The notes under the pieces: model-generated
Databases searched by the model: none
Told to the model about the DNA's origin: nothing
Seen by the model: only the letters and a program-made list of their open reading frames with translations
Position numbers and translations under genes: made by a program
NCBI GenBank assembly: GCA_028554645.1
Contig: JAQOOI010000080.1
Coordinates: forward strand, 868,001-932,000
Origin: Omphalotus guepiniiformis
Lineage: Eukaryota; Basidiomycota; Agaricomycetes; Agaricales; Omphalotaceae
DNA length: 64,000 nt
Direction of reading: 5' to 3'
Shown here: piece by piece, positions 1 through 11,052 of the stretch
How the letters are laid out: each line of letters begins with the position of its first letter
Position numbering within the stretch: position 1 is the first letter of the stretch

Positions 1-78
1 TATACTTGTAATTTGGAACAAAGCTGGAGAGCACGCCGGTCATCGCAGTGTCTAAATTCCAGCTGTAGTACTGAAACA

Positions 79-2950
79 TCAATGTACATCCTTCCCTGCA
101 CGGCCAGTGCCCTTCTTCCTATCTTTGGGAGCTGTACGAATAGCCTTCATCACATCTGTCAGACTGGGGTCTGGGGCCAACGCTTTTGAGCGATCGGATT
201 TCTCGGCAGATTGTTTGGGTAGACCGGTAGGACCTTTGGCCTTTTTGGTAGAGGCGGTGGCAAAAACCTCGTCGATCTCGTCTTTGATCGCCATCCTCTT
301 TCGTTTTTTGGGGGCATCAGATTGACCTGCCGACTCGAGTGCTGAGTTGGTGGAGGGAGGTGATCGCACTCCCTCTTTGACCACAGATTTTTTTGAGTGC
401 AGCTCCTTCCATTCATCTGGCCGTCGCTGCAGAAGATACAGGTTGAGATTCCGGCTAAAAAACCTCCCGTAGTGGGAACCAGCCAAAAATTGCTCATGAG
501 GAATGAGCGAGCGTCCAATCTTCTCCTGCCAAAGAAGAAATAAGTTTATGTTGAGGCCAGTATGGAAGTAGAGCCAACCGACCTTTAGATAAGTATCCGC
601 GAAGGCGAACAATCGATCAGTCACCCGACTGCCTATGCGATCGTCCACCAAGAGATGGAAATTTCCGATGAAAGACAGTATGAATGACCGTTTCGCCTTG
701 GCCGGCACCGTCGGAGAGTCAATCAGTGCGTCAAACACCCGAGAACTGGTCGCGTCGTGCGCTATGGCCAGGCGCTCCTTTATCTCGAGAGAATTCAGGC
801 TAATGATTCAAAGCGTTAGTAGAAAGTAACTGATGATAAATTGGACAACTTGAACCTTTCAATTACAGGCATATTGTGTGATTCTGACAAATTCAGAAGA
901 GTTTGAAGTAGAATCGACCCCTGGACATTCGTGTGAGATTGACGGTCGTAAACTCCGTTCTCTGCAGCGTTACTCCGCTCAGCTGTGGCCTCGCGAGACT
1001 TGAAACTCTGTGGAAATAAAGAAGTAATGTGAAAATGTGAAGAGCATTAGCAAGAACATGGCAGTACCTGCAGTGTCTCTAGGGACAGCACGCATGGAAC
1101 CAATAACTTCCTATCTTCTGGTGTTGTGAGATTGAAAGCCAGATACACTGCCTAGTAACTCAATACTCGAAAATGATTTGCTGCGCTATTAATGAAGAAA
1201 ACATACCTCGATCGCATTTTGCTCCGAAAAATGAAGAACTCTGGACCGATCGATCATAGCACGTAAGACGCCTGTCCTCGATGAGTCTGCAGCAGGAGCC
1301 CATTAGACACAGATTGAGAGGCAAGAATGGAAGCTCACTGATCATTTTCTCCCAACTCCCTTGCAACTCGCTATATGCATCCTCCAGTTGAACAGCATCT
1401 ATCCGATCTATCGCTTTCGCAACCACAAAGTTGGCTACCGGATGTACAGCTAATCGAGCTAGCTTTCCTTCTATGTATGCATTCCATAACAGAGAGAAAG
1501 TCACTTCAGGAGCTCGATTCAGTATGACTTCCAGAAGATGTGATGAGGTCGGATCCCGAAATAATGTGCCGAAGTAATCAGACGGCTCGATGCTCGTGTC
1601 TTCCTGAACTATAGAAGACCATTTGAACGATGCGAAGACTGAGATTAAGGAAAGGAAACCAAAACTACTTACGAGAAGCAGAGACAGCCCCACAAGAGAT
1701 TTTATCCATGAACGACTTTGGCTCGTTGGCCATATTGAGCTCTGCTTCGACATCAAGCAACACCTAAAGCAATCTGAGCTTCTCTGCGAGCGTCAGAAGT
1801 TTCGACTCACCATCAGGCAGGGACAAGCTACTTTATCTGCAGCCAAGGCTCTAACTTCATTATCTCCTAATTGCTTTCGGACGGTCTCTACTAAAGTACG
1901 TGCCGTGACCCGAAATTCACTGGGGGTTAGTCGGCCGGACCCTTCCTTTTCTTTGCCTTTGCTATCAGCAAAAACTGATTTTAAGGGTCCTTGGCGAGAC
2001 TTCCACTTTGCGCTCTTCTTAGAGCGTAATGTGGTCTGTGAGCCTTCGTTGATTTCGAAAGACGGAGTCGGGCAAAGGAGACCTAAGAGCGTACGAATGA
2101 CGTGGGAGGCGAAAGGGTCCATGAGGAGTGAGCTGAAGGACGGAAGGAGTTCCTGCCAAGGTGTAAGACAAGGAACTAACGCGCTAAGCGTCCAACATAC
2201 CTCGCAGATGTCTAACACAAGACGACTCATAGTCCGTAGCTCCCCATTAGGTGATTCGGGTATACTTGGGAATATATTTTTGACCTATGAACAGTTCTAA
2301 GCACAAATTCCAAGTACTACAGGCCCATCGTACTTCTCGAGTTATTGTATCGGCGGCGACAGTCAGGAGAGTCTGACATGCATGCGAGGCAAACCGATGT
2401 TTTACAAGAACCTCGTATCTTGCGTACCTTTGAGCACGATATTCAACGACATAAGACAGAAGTACTCACGAGCCAGAAAGACTATCCAAGAATACCCTCC
2501 TCACAAAGTCGTCCATCGAATACGCCATTCGTTCCAATATAATTGAGCAGTCTGGATCTGTGGCCAATTGCTTTTCGCGACCCGTCATTTCAGTTAGTGC
2601 CGCAACAAAAAACATCTGTTTTTCTATAGATTTTGTACAAGTCGTGAGGAGCATTTCTATAGTGAGCATTGGTCCATACCAGCATTAGGGTCAACATTGT
2701 CATCATTGTGCTGTGTTTCCTCGTTTTCTTGCCAGTCACAAATTTGACCATCAACGGTGCGAAAATAGGCCTTTACATCTGCGTCCACATATCCAAAGGG
2801 AGCCTCAGCATTGAAGTCTTCCGTCCGACTAGCTGAAACGATCCAAGAAGGCCCAACTTCCGGCTCGATTTGTGGTTCAGGTTGTAAATCAGGAGGCTCT
2901 TCTTTTGTTTTCTTATTCTTCTTGCCTCGTTTCCTATTTTCTCTGGGCAT
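79..2950 (-). CDS. NOP9: Nucleolar pre-rRNA-processing protein NOP9 (Pumilio-like)
   Basis: Model: complement(join(79..525, 583..799, 856..1007, 1068..1151, 1207..1286, 1339..1608, 1673..1763, 1811..2152, 2201..2284, 2334..2418, 2470..2623, 2680..2950)), 758 aa, every junction in frame. NOP9 is a nucleolar PUF-repeat RNA-binding protein needed for 18S rRNA maturation and small-subunit assembly. Seen here: a Lys/Arg-rich start ([14 protein letters not shown]) as a nucleolar-type signal, then [23 protein letters not shown]-like repeats throughout (e.g. [44 protein letters not shown]) and the family's C-terminal [21 protein letters not shown] block. A basic Ser/Lys tail of about 80 aa follows. 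The start is the first ATG before the basic segment. Length is near the yeast protein (about 670 aa), longer by the tail. Family assignment is firm; the acceptor of exon 3 (ending GCAAG) is the weakest junction. Confidence 0.93.
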
Positions 2951-3141
2951 GACGGTCGGTTTCAGAAAACGAGTTTGCAATCAGTGAAAAATACCACTGT
3001 TACGTAATCAACTACCGAACAACTTAGTGAGTGCGATCATGAAGGTAGTAATAGCAAAATGTTCGTGGTTCAGCTAGTATGCTCTAGTAAATCTAATGCA
3101 AATCCGAAGTCCGCACGCAAAGCAAAGCAAAAGGAAAGTAA

Positions 3142-4599
3142 CTAGAAAATGGTAACGCTCTGAAAGGCAATACCAATGCCCGCCTTCTTCCAGTTTGTGA
3201 CCCTCGAACCAATGCATTCTGGTGTAGGCCGTAACGTTTTCAATTTAAACTGCTTGAAATACACTTGTTGCTTCATTCTGATCCTCGAGTCAAGGAAACG
3301 GATGATCACAGATGGGGACCAAGCTTCGCCATGACATGTAAGATTTAAAGACTTCAGCAGTGGAAGTAGAGTAGATAATGAAGAATGGCAGGACTGTGTC
3401 TCGGTAATGGAGTCGTCTAAGAATGACAATCTTGTCAGGAAATCGTCCGTTACGGGGTCGTTCGCGGCATCTCCCAGAGGAAAACGGAGATCGAGGACGG
3501 ATAAGTGCGGAACGGAAGATAGACATTGGACCAAGTGCGACTCCGACATTGGGAGATAGCTCATCTGCAAAGTCACCAATGTCGGTGACAACCGCTCTAT
3601 GAACCCCATGAACTCCGGATGGTAGTTGGACCAAATAGTTGGATCTGTGATTGTTCGAACAAGCCATTCCAAATGTAGATCTTTTAGCGTGTTCAGTTCA
3701 AGCTTAGCTAGGAACGAAACCAAGCAGGATTCTGGTATTTTGCCGCTTTCACAACCGTGGAGGGTGATCCGAAATTCTTGCAAGTAGGGTAGCACAACCA
3801 CGGTCTCCATTCCATGCAAGCCACTGAATATGCACTTTGCATTCAGCACACAGCTTGACAAGTCAACACACTGTGATAAAATAGTCGCACAGTCGGCTAA
3901 ATCCAGCAACTCTTCCGAACCTTGATTTAGATGGAGTGCTGTAAGCCGGCTCCATTTGGTCCCTAAAGAGCGAACGTTAAGGGATTTCGGAGCGTGCCCA
4001 CTACACGCAGCATCCAAAACAACGGAGTCGAGGGCGACTAAGTTGCAAGGCAATGAGTCGAGTATACGAGCCAAGCAAGCAGAAGATACGTGAAACTCGA
4101 CATGTCGCCATCGACAACTCTGCTGTGAAAGCAGAGTAAAAACTTTTGCCAGAGTAGAATTCAGCGATGTCATCGAAGGATTACAAGTCACTTTGAATGA
4201 TAAAGGTCGCCGTTTTGACCGTTGTAACCAAAGTCTCAATTCGGAGAAAGTGCAGTGCTCCGCTGAGTCGGCAGCTTGAGAGTTACTCGAGTCTTCGAGA
4301 TTTATCTCGAAAGATGACCAGAGCTGCGAAACGGAACTTGCGAGAATGCGCCAGCTTCTGCACACTCTAAGAAGAAGAATAGGAGCTTCAGTGCATCTGA
4401 ATCGCGAGAAGCGACCTTCAAGACATTCGATGAATATTTGCGTCTGCAGCTCGACAGGTAGGTGCTCGAAGTAAGATCGTCCACTCCTGCGAGTATCACC
4501 GGGTGCCACACTGGCAGCAACAATCTACGAAGATTCGGTTAGTAAAGAAGAGACAAGACCGAAAGGACTTGCCTGATCTTCTTTGAACAGTGAATTCAT
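3142..4599 (-). CDS. F-box protein with leucine-rich C-terminal part
   Basis: Model: complement(join(3142..4524, 4573..4599)), 469 aa. The F-box lies near residues 24-60 (YFEHLPVELQTQIFIECLE, then VCRSWRILA), the usual Agaricomycete pattern in which an F-box is followed by degenerate leucine-rich repeats. F-box proteins recruit substrates to SCF (Skp1-Cullin) ubiquitin ligases; the substrate here is unknown. The large exon has no ATG in front of the F-box in frame; it is reached from ATG at 4599 through a 48-nt intron starting GCAAGT and ending CGTAG with a TACTAAC branch site. That gives MNSLFKEDQ joined in frame to IVAASVAPGD. If this intron is not used, the protein would have to start at a non-ATG codon or well inside. 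Such F-box genes are highly expanded in mushrooms, so a specific function cannot be given. Confidence 0.8.
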
Positions 4600-5257
4600 C
4601 CAAACCGGCCTAACAAACAGAGAGTTCGGACGCAAGAGAAACAAGCAACTTTCAGACCAGGAAGTGAGTGCGAATGAGAAAAGTAACTTAAGGAGAGGAG
4701 AGAGAGAGAGAGAGAGAGACAGGAGAAGAAATAGGAGGATATCCCGGATATAATCCCTGTCTTGTAAAATGTGAAACTGTCGTGATCAAAAAAGATTAGC
4801 AGCAAGATTTATACAGCGCTTGGGCGGGGAACACTGGAAGGATCCGAGGCGACAGTCACTCAGAAAAGACTAATAAGAGATTCTCTCTGCAGAGAGGCAC
4901 TTGTCACATAACGCACATCGTTAGAACAATTCCCAGCATCGACAGATATGTCGAATGGATGTAAGCTTTCGAAAAGAGCTTATTGAGTCAAAGAATGTTG
5001 AGAAGGACTATGCCTGTGATACCAGAGTGACAGGTAGCTCAATGGCTACGCACCATCCGGACCGAAGCGTACCATTCTCAGTCAAGCGCGCCTGTCTCAG
5101 CGATTCTTTCAAGTGGGCACCGGTGAGGACGGTATAGTCAGACGCCTAACAATCCGTTATCAATAACCATTGCTTGTAAGAGGCTGGAATCTGCAAGATA
5201 AAGAATAGGTGATAGATGGGGAGTTATGTAGTGACAAAGGAGAATATTCCGCCGTTT
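4600..5257. other. Intergenic, simple GA repeat, no gene seen
   Basis: Promoter side of the F-box gene and 3' side of the GNL3L-like gene. It holds a GA-rich microsatellite at about 4691-4720. I see no open frame with family resemblance. Confidence 0.6.
4691..4720. repeat. (GA)n microsatellite
   Basis: Run of alternating G and A in the presumed promoter of the F-box gene. Confidence 0.9.
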
Positions 5258-7590
5258 TTAGAAGAACTTCCCGAAATCGTAAGCCTCTTCGTGGCCAGCT
5301 CCAGCAGTAGCCTTTTTAGGATGTAATTTAGAAGATTTGATGACGGGCTTCGCTACTGCAAGCTTTCTCGGTGGCAGAGCTTGAGCCTCAAAATCTGAGC
5401 GTTTAGCATCCGTGCCGTCTGTCCTAGCGGATTTACTCCTAGGGCCTTTTGCGTTCAGAGCAGCTTTTTTGCTCGGCGGGAGTGAGGCCTGGGCAGCCCG
5501 TTTCCGCTTCTGCTTGCCAGAGAGTAGGACCGGTGCCTGCTCCTGCTGCGCCTCTTCTTCCTCTTCCTCTTCCTCTGCCTCTGCCTCCTCCTCCTCCTCC
5601 TCCTCTCCCTCTTCATCTTCACCATCTTCTTCACTGGATTTCGTTCCATCCTCGCCATCTTCGTCTGTATCACTATCTGCTGCCAGACCAGCATATTGCT
5701 CCTTAGACACTAGTCCCCGAGAGTCAACCCGTCCCGAAACCAGTTTGACAAGTCCGCCGGCTCGTCGCATCGCCTTTCGGGTCTCCAAGAGCGATAAAAC
5801 ACCTTTGTCTTTTTCATAAAAACTTTCTAGACGGGCATCGGCCGGCGATGTAGCTGGAGTAAGATCTGCGGGCGGTGTAGTGTACCAATGAATCTTCCCT
5901 GTACACCAATCGCGGAGCACAGTTTTTGAGGCGCCAGTTAGATCAAGAGCGCCACGCTAAAGACATGAACGTTTCGGTCAGGTCACTTTGACAAAAGAAA
6001 GAAAGAAAGAACCAACTTTGCGGATCAACTGCTGTGAGCGCGCCACGCCGGCTAAAAAGCCGTCCACATCAGCTGCGAGAAACGCTGGAAGACTGTACAG
6101 GAGCATGAGATCTTCGGTATTTGCCTTTGAAACCAAATATGCAACTGCGTAAAAGAAAATCAGCAGAAATTTGTACAAAAGAAAATGATTCATACCTGCT
6201 GGCAATGGATCTTTGAGACGGTCAATTCGACCCTTGTTACGCAGAAGAATATCCCGAGCCCGAGTTTCATCTGCATCCGAAGCAGCCTTGTCGCTAACCC
6301 ATGTAAGTCCAGGTGTATCGATGAAACGTATTGGTTTCTCCGTAACATTTATCATCACTTCTTGGGGTAACACTGTCGTTGTCGGACCGCGAGATGACGA
6401 GGTTAAAGAATATATCGGAAGCACGGATTTTTTGAGGAGAGAATTGACGAAACAGCTTTTGCCTGACTAGATACCTTCAATCAGGTGGCTGAACGTCGAA
6501 CAACAGATTTTGATAGTATACACACATTCGTGACGCCAACGACAGCGACGGTGAACGCAGATTCGCCTTTCTTTTCCTGTGCCCATTTACCAAAACATTC
6601 AAGAATGGTATCAGCCCCGACAGCATCATCTGCGGGATCTTTGGCTTTCCCTTTCCCCTTCACGCTTACGGGGATGAGGGGGTTTCCCGGTAGTAGTGAG
6701 GTTGCAGAGCGGAAAAGGAATGTAGGATGCTGTTTCCGTAGGGCTGAAGCCCAAGCCGTCACAGCTTCTTGAGGACATAGATCTTGACAAGGAATAAGTC
6801 ACATAATGAGGATGACAGGCATGAACATTTCTCACCTATTTTGTTTAGTATCAAGACCGTTCGTCGGCCAGGTTTTGAAGCTATCATCTCCTCTAACTCC
6901 GAGCTTCGAAACGACAGAGGGTCTCGAGCGTCCAAGACCTCCACGACAACATCCGCCTGGTCCAACACGGCTTCAAGATGGGGTAGGTCCTGGTTAATGA
7001 GCATCGGAGCGTCCTCTTCCTCATCCAGTTCATCTACCTCTTCAGTATCAGGAGCAGGCTTGGCCGTCGCCTTCGCAGTCAACCGTTTAGCACTGATGCT
7101 TGCAATACCATCAAAGCCGACGTCTCCGCCTTCAACCTCTTTCGATATACTTTCATCAGTTGAGGCTGCGGTGTTCCTTTTTTCATCTTTTCTTCGCTGC
7201 TTCTCTTCCACAGCCTAGGGAAAAAGAGATTGTAAAGTTTCAATCTCGATCCTCATCCATGGAAAATAACACACGTACCAATCTCCTTTGTTCTGCTACT
7301 TCGGCCAAAATTTGGTCTTTGTAGGGGAACGTATTCGGAATCCCAGGGTCCTTCTTAAGTTCTACACAAGAACTAAGCTGCTATGTTTCAACCAAAAAGT
7401 GTTGAAACGCACTGGACTTCCACTGGACATTTTTCTTGTCTGCTTTGGTTTTCTTCTTTCGGCTCTCCCGAACTTTTTGTGAAATCCTCCTTCTCTTGTT
7501 CGTAGTACCCCGCTTGCTGGTCTCTGTTCCACGTCAGTACATTTTGAACCAGAAGTACGTCTGTGACGCACTTTTTCTAATTTGAGGCAT
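5258..7590 (-). CDS. Nucleolar circularly permuted GTPase, GNL3L/Grn1 (nucleostemin) family
   Basis: Model: complement(join(5258..5956, 6017..6144, 6196..6466, 6526..6782, 6836..7214, 7279..7361, 7413..7523, 7572..7590)), 648 aa. This family exports/matures pre-60S ribosomes. The N-terminus, built from a 19-nt first exon plus exon 2, reads MPQIRKKTSKR and matches the family's basic nucleolar signal. Motifs appear in permuted order: G5-like DARDPLSFR, G4 NKID (split by an intron), G1 GVTNSGKS (split by an intron), then G3 DTPG. The G1 residue before GKS is Ser where Val is usual; the GxxxxGKS consensus is kept. The tail has a run of about 40 Glu/Asp followed by Lys/Arg/Ala-rich sequence ending DFGKFF. 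S. pombe Grn1, human GNL3L and S. cerevisiae Nug1 are the relevant relatives; which is the true ortholog is inference. Confidence 0.92.
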
Positions 7591-8375
7591 GTTGGAGGAT
7601 CAAGCGAGAAAGATAAAAATCGAATTCTAGTGTTCAGGCGAGCTCACGTCCGAAATGTTTCCTAATTGGGAAACAGACCTCGAAATTCAAAGCTATAGTA
7701 CTTGTGAAGAGTATGAATAGGCGTATACCAGTACAGACGCAGTCCAAACCAAATTTTCATTAACGGTTACACACAACAGGCAGTAAGTAACAAGCTGCTA
7801 CCGAACTGGGACACCCGATGTCCTACGAGCGTCCAAATTCATCTACTTCACGGGAAGTGGACACTTACCGTCAGAAATACCCACAACTAGTTGGTGCCTT
7901 TATCGCCCCGTATGAATTGGATGACCACATTATTGATATCACTGTTAGACGCTTGGACCATTTTCAACCTTGGGTCTTGTTCTTTCTAGGGATGGACGTG
8001 GAAGTATGAGCGATGCCGTAACGCTCCAATTCAATTGCATCGAATTCGTTGAGCTCAGCACGCGAATAAGCGCTCGTGTAACAGAATAGAATGATGGTGT
8101 ACTTGTACTTGCAAAATGAAAATAGTGACGACAGCGAGAACGATAACTAGACAAAACTTGAGACGAGATAACTTGGCAACTTGGAACACTTTTGACTATT
8201 GAAGAGGCTCCAGTCTTCTTTTGTAGATATGAAAACTCGACAACTTGACGGCGAACGACCACCGCGATAACGGCACCTTTCACTTTTGACTTTTGCCCTT
8301 GACCCATTGCCTGCGGGTGAACAAAAAGCAGGGGAAAAGACATACACAATATCCATGTTACGCCACAGCGCGCTT
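7591..8375. other. Intergenic, nothing recognised
   Basis: Lies between the start of the GNL3L-like gene and the stop of the TRA2-like gene, both on the minus strand. Short open frames only; expected to hold the GNL3L promoter and the TRA2 3' UTR. Confidence 0.5.
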
Positions 8376-9404
8376 TCACCAGCGCGCTTCAGCAGGAGGA
8401 GGAGCATCATACTCCCTGCCACCTGCCCGAGCGGGGCTGCTGCCACGAGGGGGACTACGGGAGTAACTCCTGCGGCGCCTGTATTCAGGGGAGTATCGCC
8501 CGGATCGAGGCGGCGGGCTTCGACGGTCACGCCAGTCCCTACTGTCCCTACCGTACGGGTCGCGTTCACGGTCGCGGTCGCGGTCCCGACGATGATCCCT
8601 GTCGCGATAAGAAGAATCGCGGTAGTCACGGTCGCGGTCCCGACCATAGTGGTAGTCCCGATTTGAGCGTCTGTGGCCCATGTACTCTCCTGGTGTTGGT
8701 GCATGAGGTCGATCAGTGACCGAGTAATCAACACGAATGCGCCGCCCGTTCAGATCCTGGAATAAATAGATGTAAACAGATGCCGTTGCCCCACCAACGA
8801 AAAACTCACAATTCCATTAAGTTCTTGGATGCAGCGAGTAGCGTCCTCAACGGTAGCCATTTTTATGAATCCGAAACCTCGAGAGCGGTCGGACTGACAT
8901 GCCAAAACCGTGAGCATAGGTTCAAACTTTGGACCGATGTCGACTTACCCGTTGGTCATACACGATGGTGACCTTTTCAACTCGACCGAAACGACTGAAT
9001 TCTTCATCCAAGTCGCGCTCTTGCGTGCGAATACTTAGTCCAAACACACCAAGTACGTTCGAAGGGTTGGGTGCCTGTCCTGAGGTGAGCAATTCTGGTG
9101 AAACGTGGTGAGATATTCGACACACAATTGGAGCATGAGGAGGGCGTCTGGGAGCACCTGCAGGAGACCTTCTACGGTATGGGCTTCGGTAACCATTTTC
9201 ACGGGGAGCACTGCGGGAACGAGAGCGGCCTCGAGGAGGTGGCGCCGGGTCGCGTTCTGACGCAGCACCAGCAGGCGGTGGAGGGGCAGGGTCATTGTAC
9301 TCCTGAGTATACGGGTCCGGGGGGATACTTGCGTTGTCACCGTACTAGAGAAGCACACTGTTAGAAGAAATTCAGTCAACGGAAACTAGGATGGAACCTA
9401 CCAT
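8376..9404 (-). CDS. Transformer-2-like SR splicing factor (RRM plus RS domain)
   Basis: Model: complement(join(8376..8756, 8810..8893, 8949..9344, 9402..9404)), 287 aa. N-terminal Pro/Arg/Ser-rich part, then one RRM at about residues 90-175 with [12 protein letters not shown] (RNP2 region) and [12 protein letters not shown] (RNP1, with Phe residues that stack on RNA), then a C-terminal tail of alternating Arg-Asp and Arg-Ser ([36 protein letters not shown]). Tra2 proteins bind exonic enhancers and recruit spliceosome parts through the RS tail. The first coding exon is only the ATG: ACCATG followed directly by a GTAGGT donor; the next exon starts in frame with YGDNAS. Exon 3 has no in-frame ATG ahead of the RRM, which supports the ATG-only exon. 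The gene is divergent from eL18. Confidence 0.88.
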
Positions 9405-9743
9405 GGTGGTTCAAGTGAAGGAGTTATTGATACTTGTTTATGTGCTGTTGTGAAATTTTCCTGTATATTAGGAGGAAGGTATCAAGTATTCGGCTACCAA
9501 TGTTGAAAATGCCTTGTAGGGTAGCGACCTCGAGACGGAATAGCACGAAGAAATTATAGAGCGATTGCTGGAGCAATGGCGAGCAGAAAGTCTTTGTAAA
9601 ATGCTGTGAGGACACTGCGCGGCAAGCTTGTGCAGGCCGAATAATACAGGCGGAGCTCAAACTCAAAATCAGGTGCTGCATAGTTGGTCAAGCCTCCCAC
9701 ACTTGGTGAATTCCTCCAAAACACATATTCCGGCAAGAACAAG
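9405..9743. promoter_or_regulatory. Shared bidirectional promoter of TRA2-like and eL18 genes
   Basis: 339 bp separate the two divergent start codons. No TATA box stands out. Both transcripts meet a 5' splice site immediately after their ATG, so this interval holds both 5' UTRs. Position and gene orientation are seen; shared control is inference. Confidence 0.5.
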
Positions 9744-10576
9744 ATGGTGAGCTCGCCGTCGTCGCTGGTGTGCGACATGGAATATTGACTTCGGAATTAA
9801 TAGGGTATCGACCTTACCTCCCACCACGTCAAGAAGGGCCAGCGAACGGCCCCCAAGAGCGAGGATCCTTACCTCCTGTTGCTCGTTAAAGTACGCAAAT
9901 CCATGGTTTCTCTGTTGAGCTTGCCTGAACTATTTCTCCAGCTTTACCGCTTCTTGGCTCGCCGGACGGACTCGAACTTCAACAAGGTCAATAAACACGG
10001 ATTGTCGTCTAAATTTACATGCGATTAACTTGATATTCAGGTTATCCTTCACCGGCTCTTCCTCTCCAAGATCAATCGTCCCCCTGTTTCCCTTTCCCGT
10101 ATCGTAAAAGAGACCTCCAACGCTACCGATCTTGCTTCGAAAGTCATCGTACAAGTTGGAACTGTCACAGATGATGTCCGTATTCTTGAGGTCCCCAAGC
10201 TGACGGTTGCTGCTCTGCGATTCACCCAATCCGCCAAGGAGCGCATCTTGAATGCCGGTGGTGAGGTCTTGACCCTTGATCAACTCGCTCTGCGGGCACC
10301 AACTGGCGCCAACACTGTTCTTTTGAGAGGAAAGAGGACTACGCGTGAAGCCGCCAAGCACTTTGGCATGGGTAAGCTTCTGCAGTGAATGCACTAGTTG
10401 ATGATTTTTACAAGTGTTTTTTTTCCAGGTCCTCACAAACACAAGAAGCCCTACACGATCTCCAAGGGTCGCAAAGTACGTTGTTTGGCTGACATTGATG
10501 GTACAAATGGAATTCTCACCTATTGCAGTTCGAGCAAGGTCGTGGTCGCCGAAAATCGCGTGGTTTCAAGGTATAA
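9744..10576 (+). CDS. RPL18: 60S ribosomal protein eL18
   Basis: Model: join(9744..9746, 9804..9890, 9942..9986, 10041..10371, 10429..10475, 10529..10576), 186 aa, exactly the family length. eL18 is a structural protein of the large cytosolic ribosomal subunit. Conserved blocks: [68 protein letters not shown] and the end [11 protein letters not shown]. The first exon is the start codon alone, followed by GTGAGC; the next exon begins GGT ATC GAC so that M-G-I-D is restored. Six exons with five 51-57 nt introns is typical for a highly expressed basidiomycete ribosomal gene. The donor after NFNK (GTCAAT) is weak but the frame on both sides is certain. Confidence 0.97.
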
Positions 10577-11052
10577 TCTGCCTTTCAAAAACGATCTGCC
10601 AATGGTCGGTTGGGGGCGTTGGATGTCTATTATATGCAATATGCCATGGTACCCGTTGTATTCCTACCCTACGATACGCAGTATGCACACAACACTTCCC
10701 GCATGTTTGACATCTTGCTGTCTGTGTTTTCCGTGATGAATGTATATCACGCATAAGAAAAGAGAGCCCATGTTGTATTGAGTATGCTAATAAGTGGCTT
10801 GGTTACAGCTAACATATGTATGTGAGTGTACAAGATGCGCTTGTATGCGCACGTTCCTACGCGGTCCAGCCTTTTGGGGTGGCGTTACGGCGGAACCCCA
10901 AGGAATTGAATGAGTGTCAAAAAGCGCCGCCTCTGCATTTTTGTCATTACCCTTACAGACTCTCGAGAGGAAAGGCAGTCTGCAGAGGCTTAGTGACGCG
11001 TATTTCTTAATTCTACTTCGTGCTCACTGCGTTTCTCTTTCGTCTCTCCATC
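10577..11052. other. Intergenic, nothing recognised
   Basis: 3' region of eL18 and promoter of ALE1, both on the plus strand. No coding or RNA signature seen. Confidence 0.5.

Noticed and set aside
5029..5100. tRNA-like stretch with TAGCTCAATGG and matching ends
   Set aside because: No T-arm (no TTCGA-type loop), anticodon stem does not pair, D-stem does not close; judged chance or far-decayed.
5412..5819. Ser-rich open frame on the plus strand
   Set aside because: Antisense of the Glu/Asp tract of the GNL3L-like GTPase.
9554..9778. Minus-strand open frame starting [13 protein letters not shown]
   Set aside because: Overlaps the eL18 start codon and first intron and the shared promoter; no resemblance.
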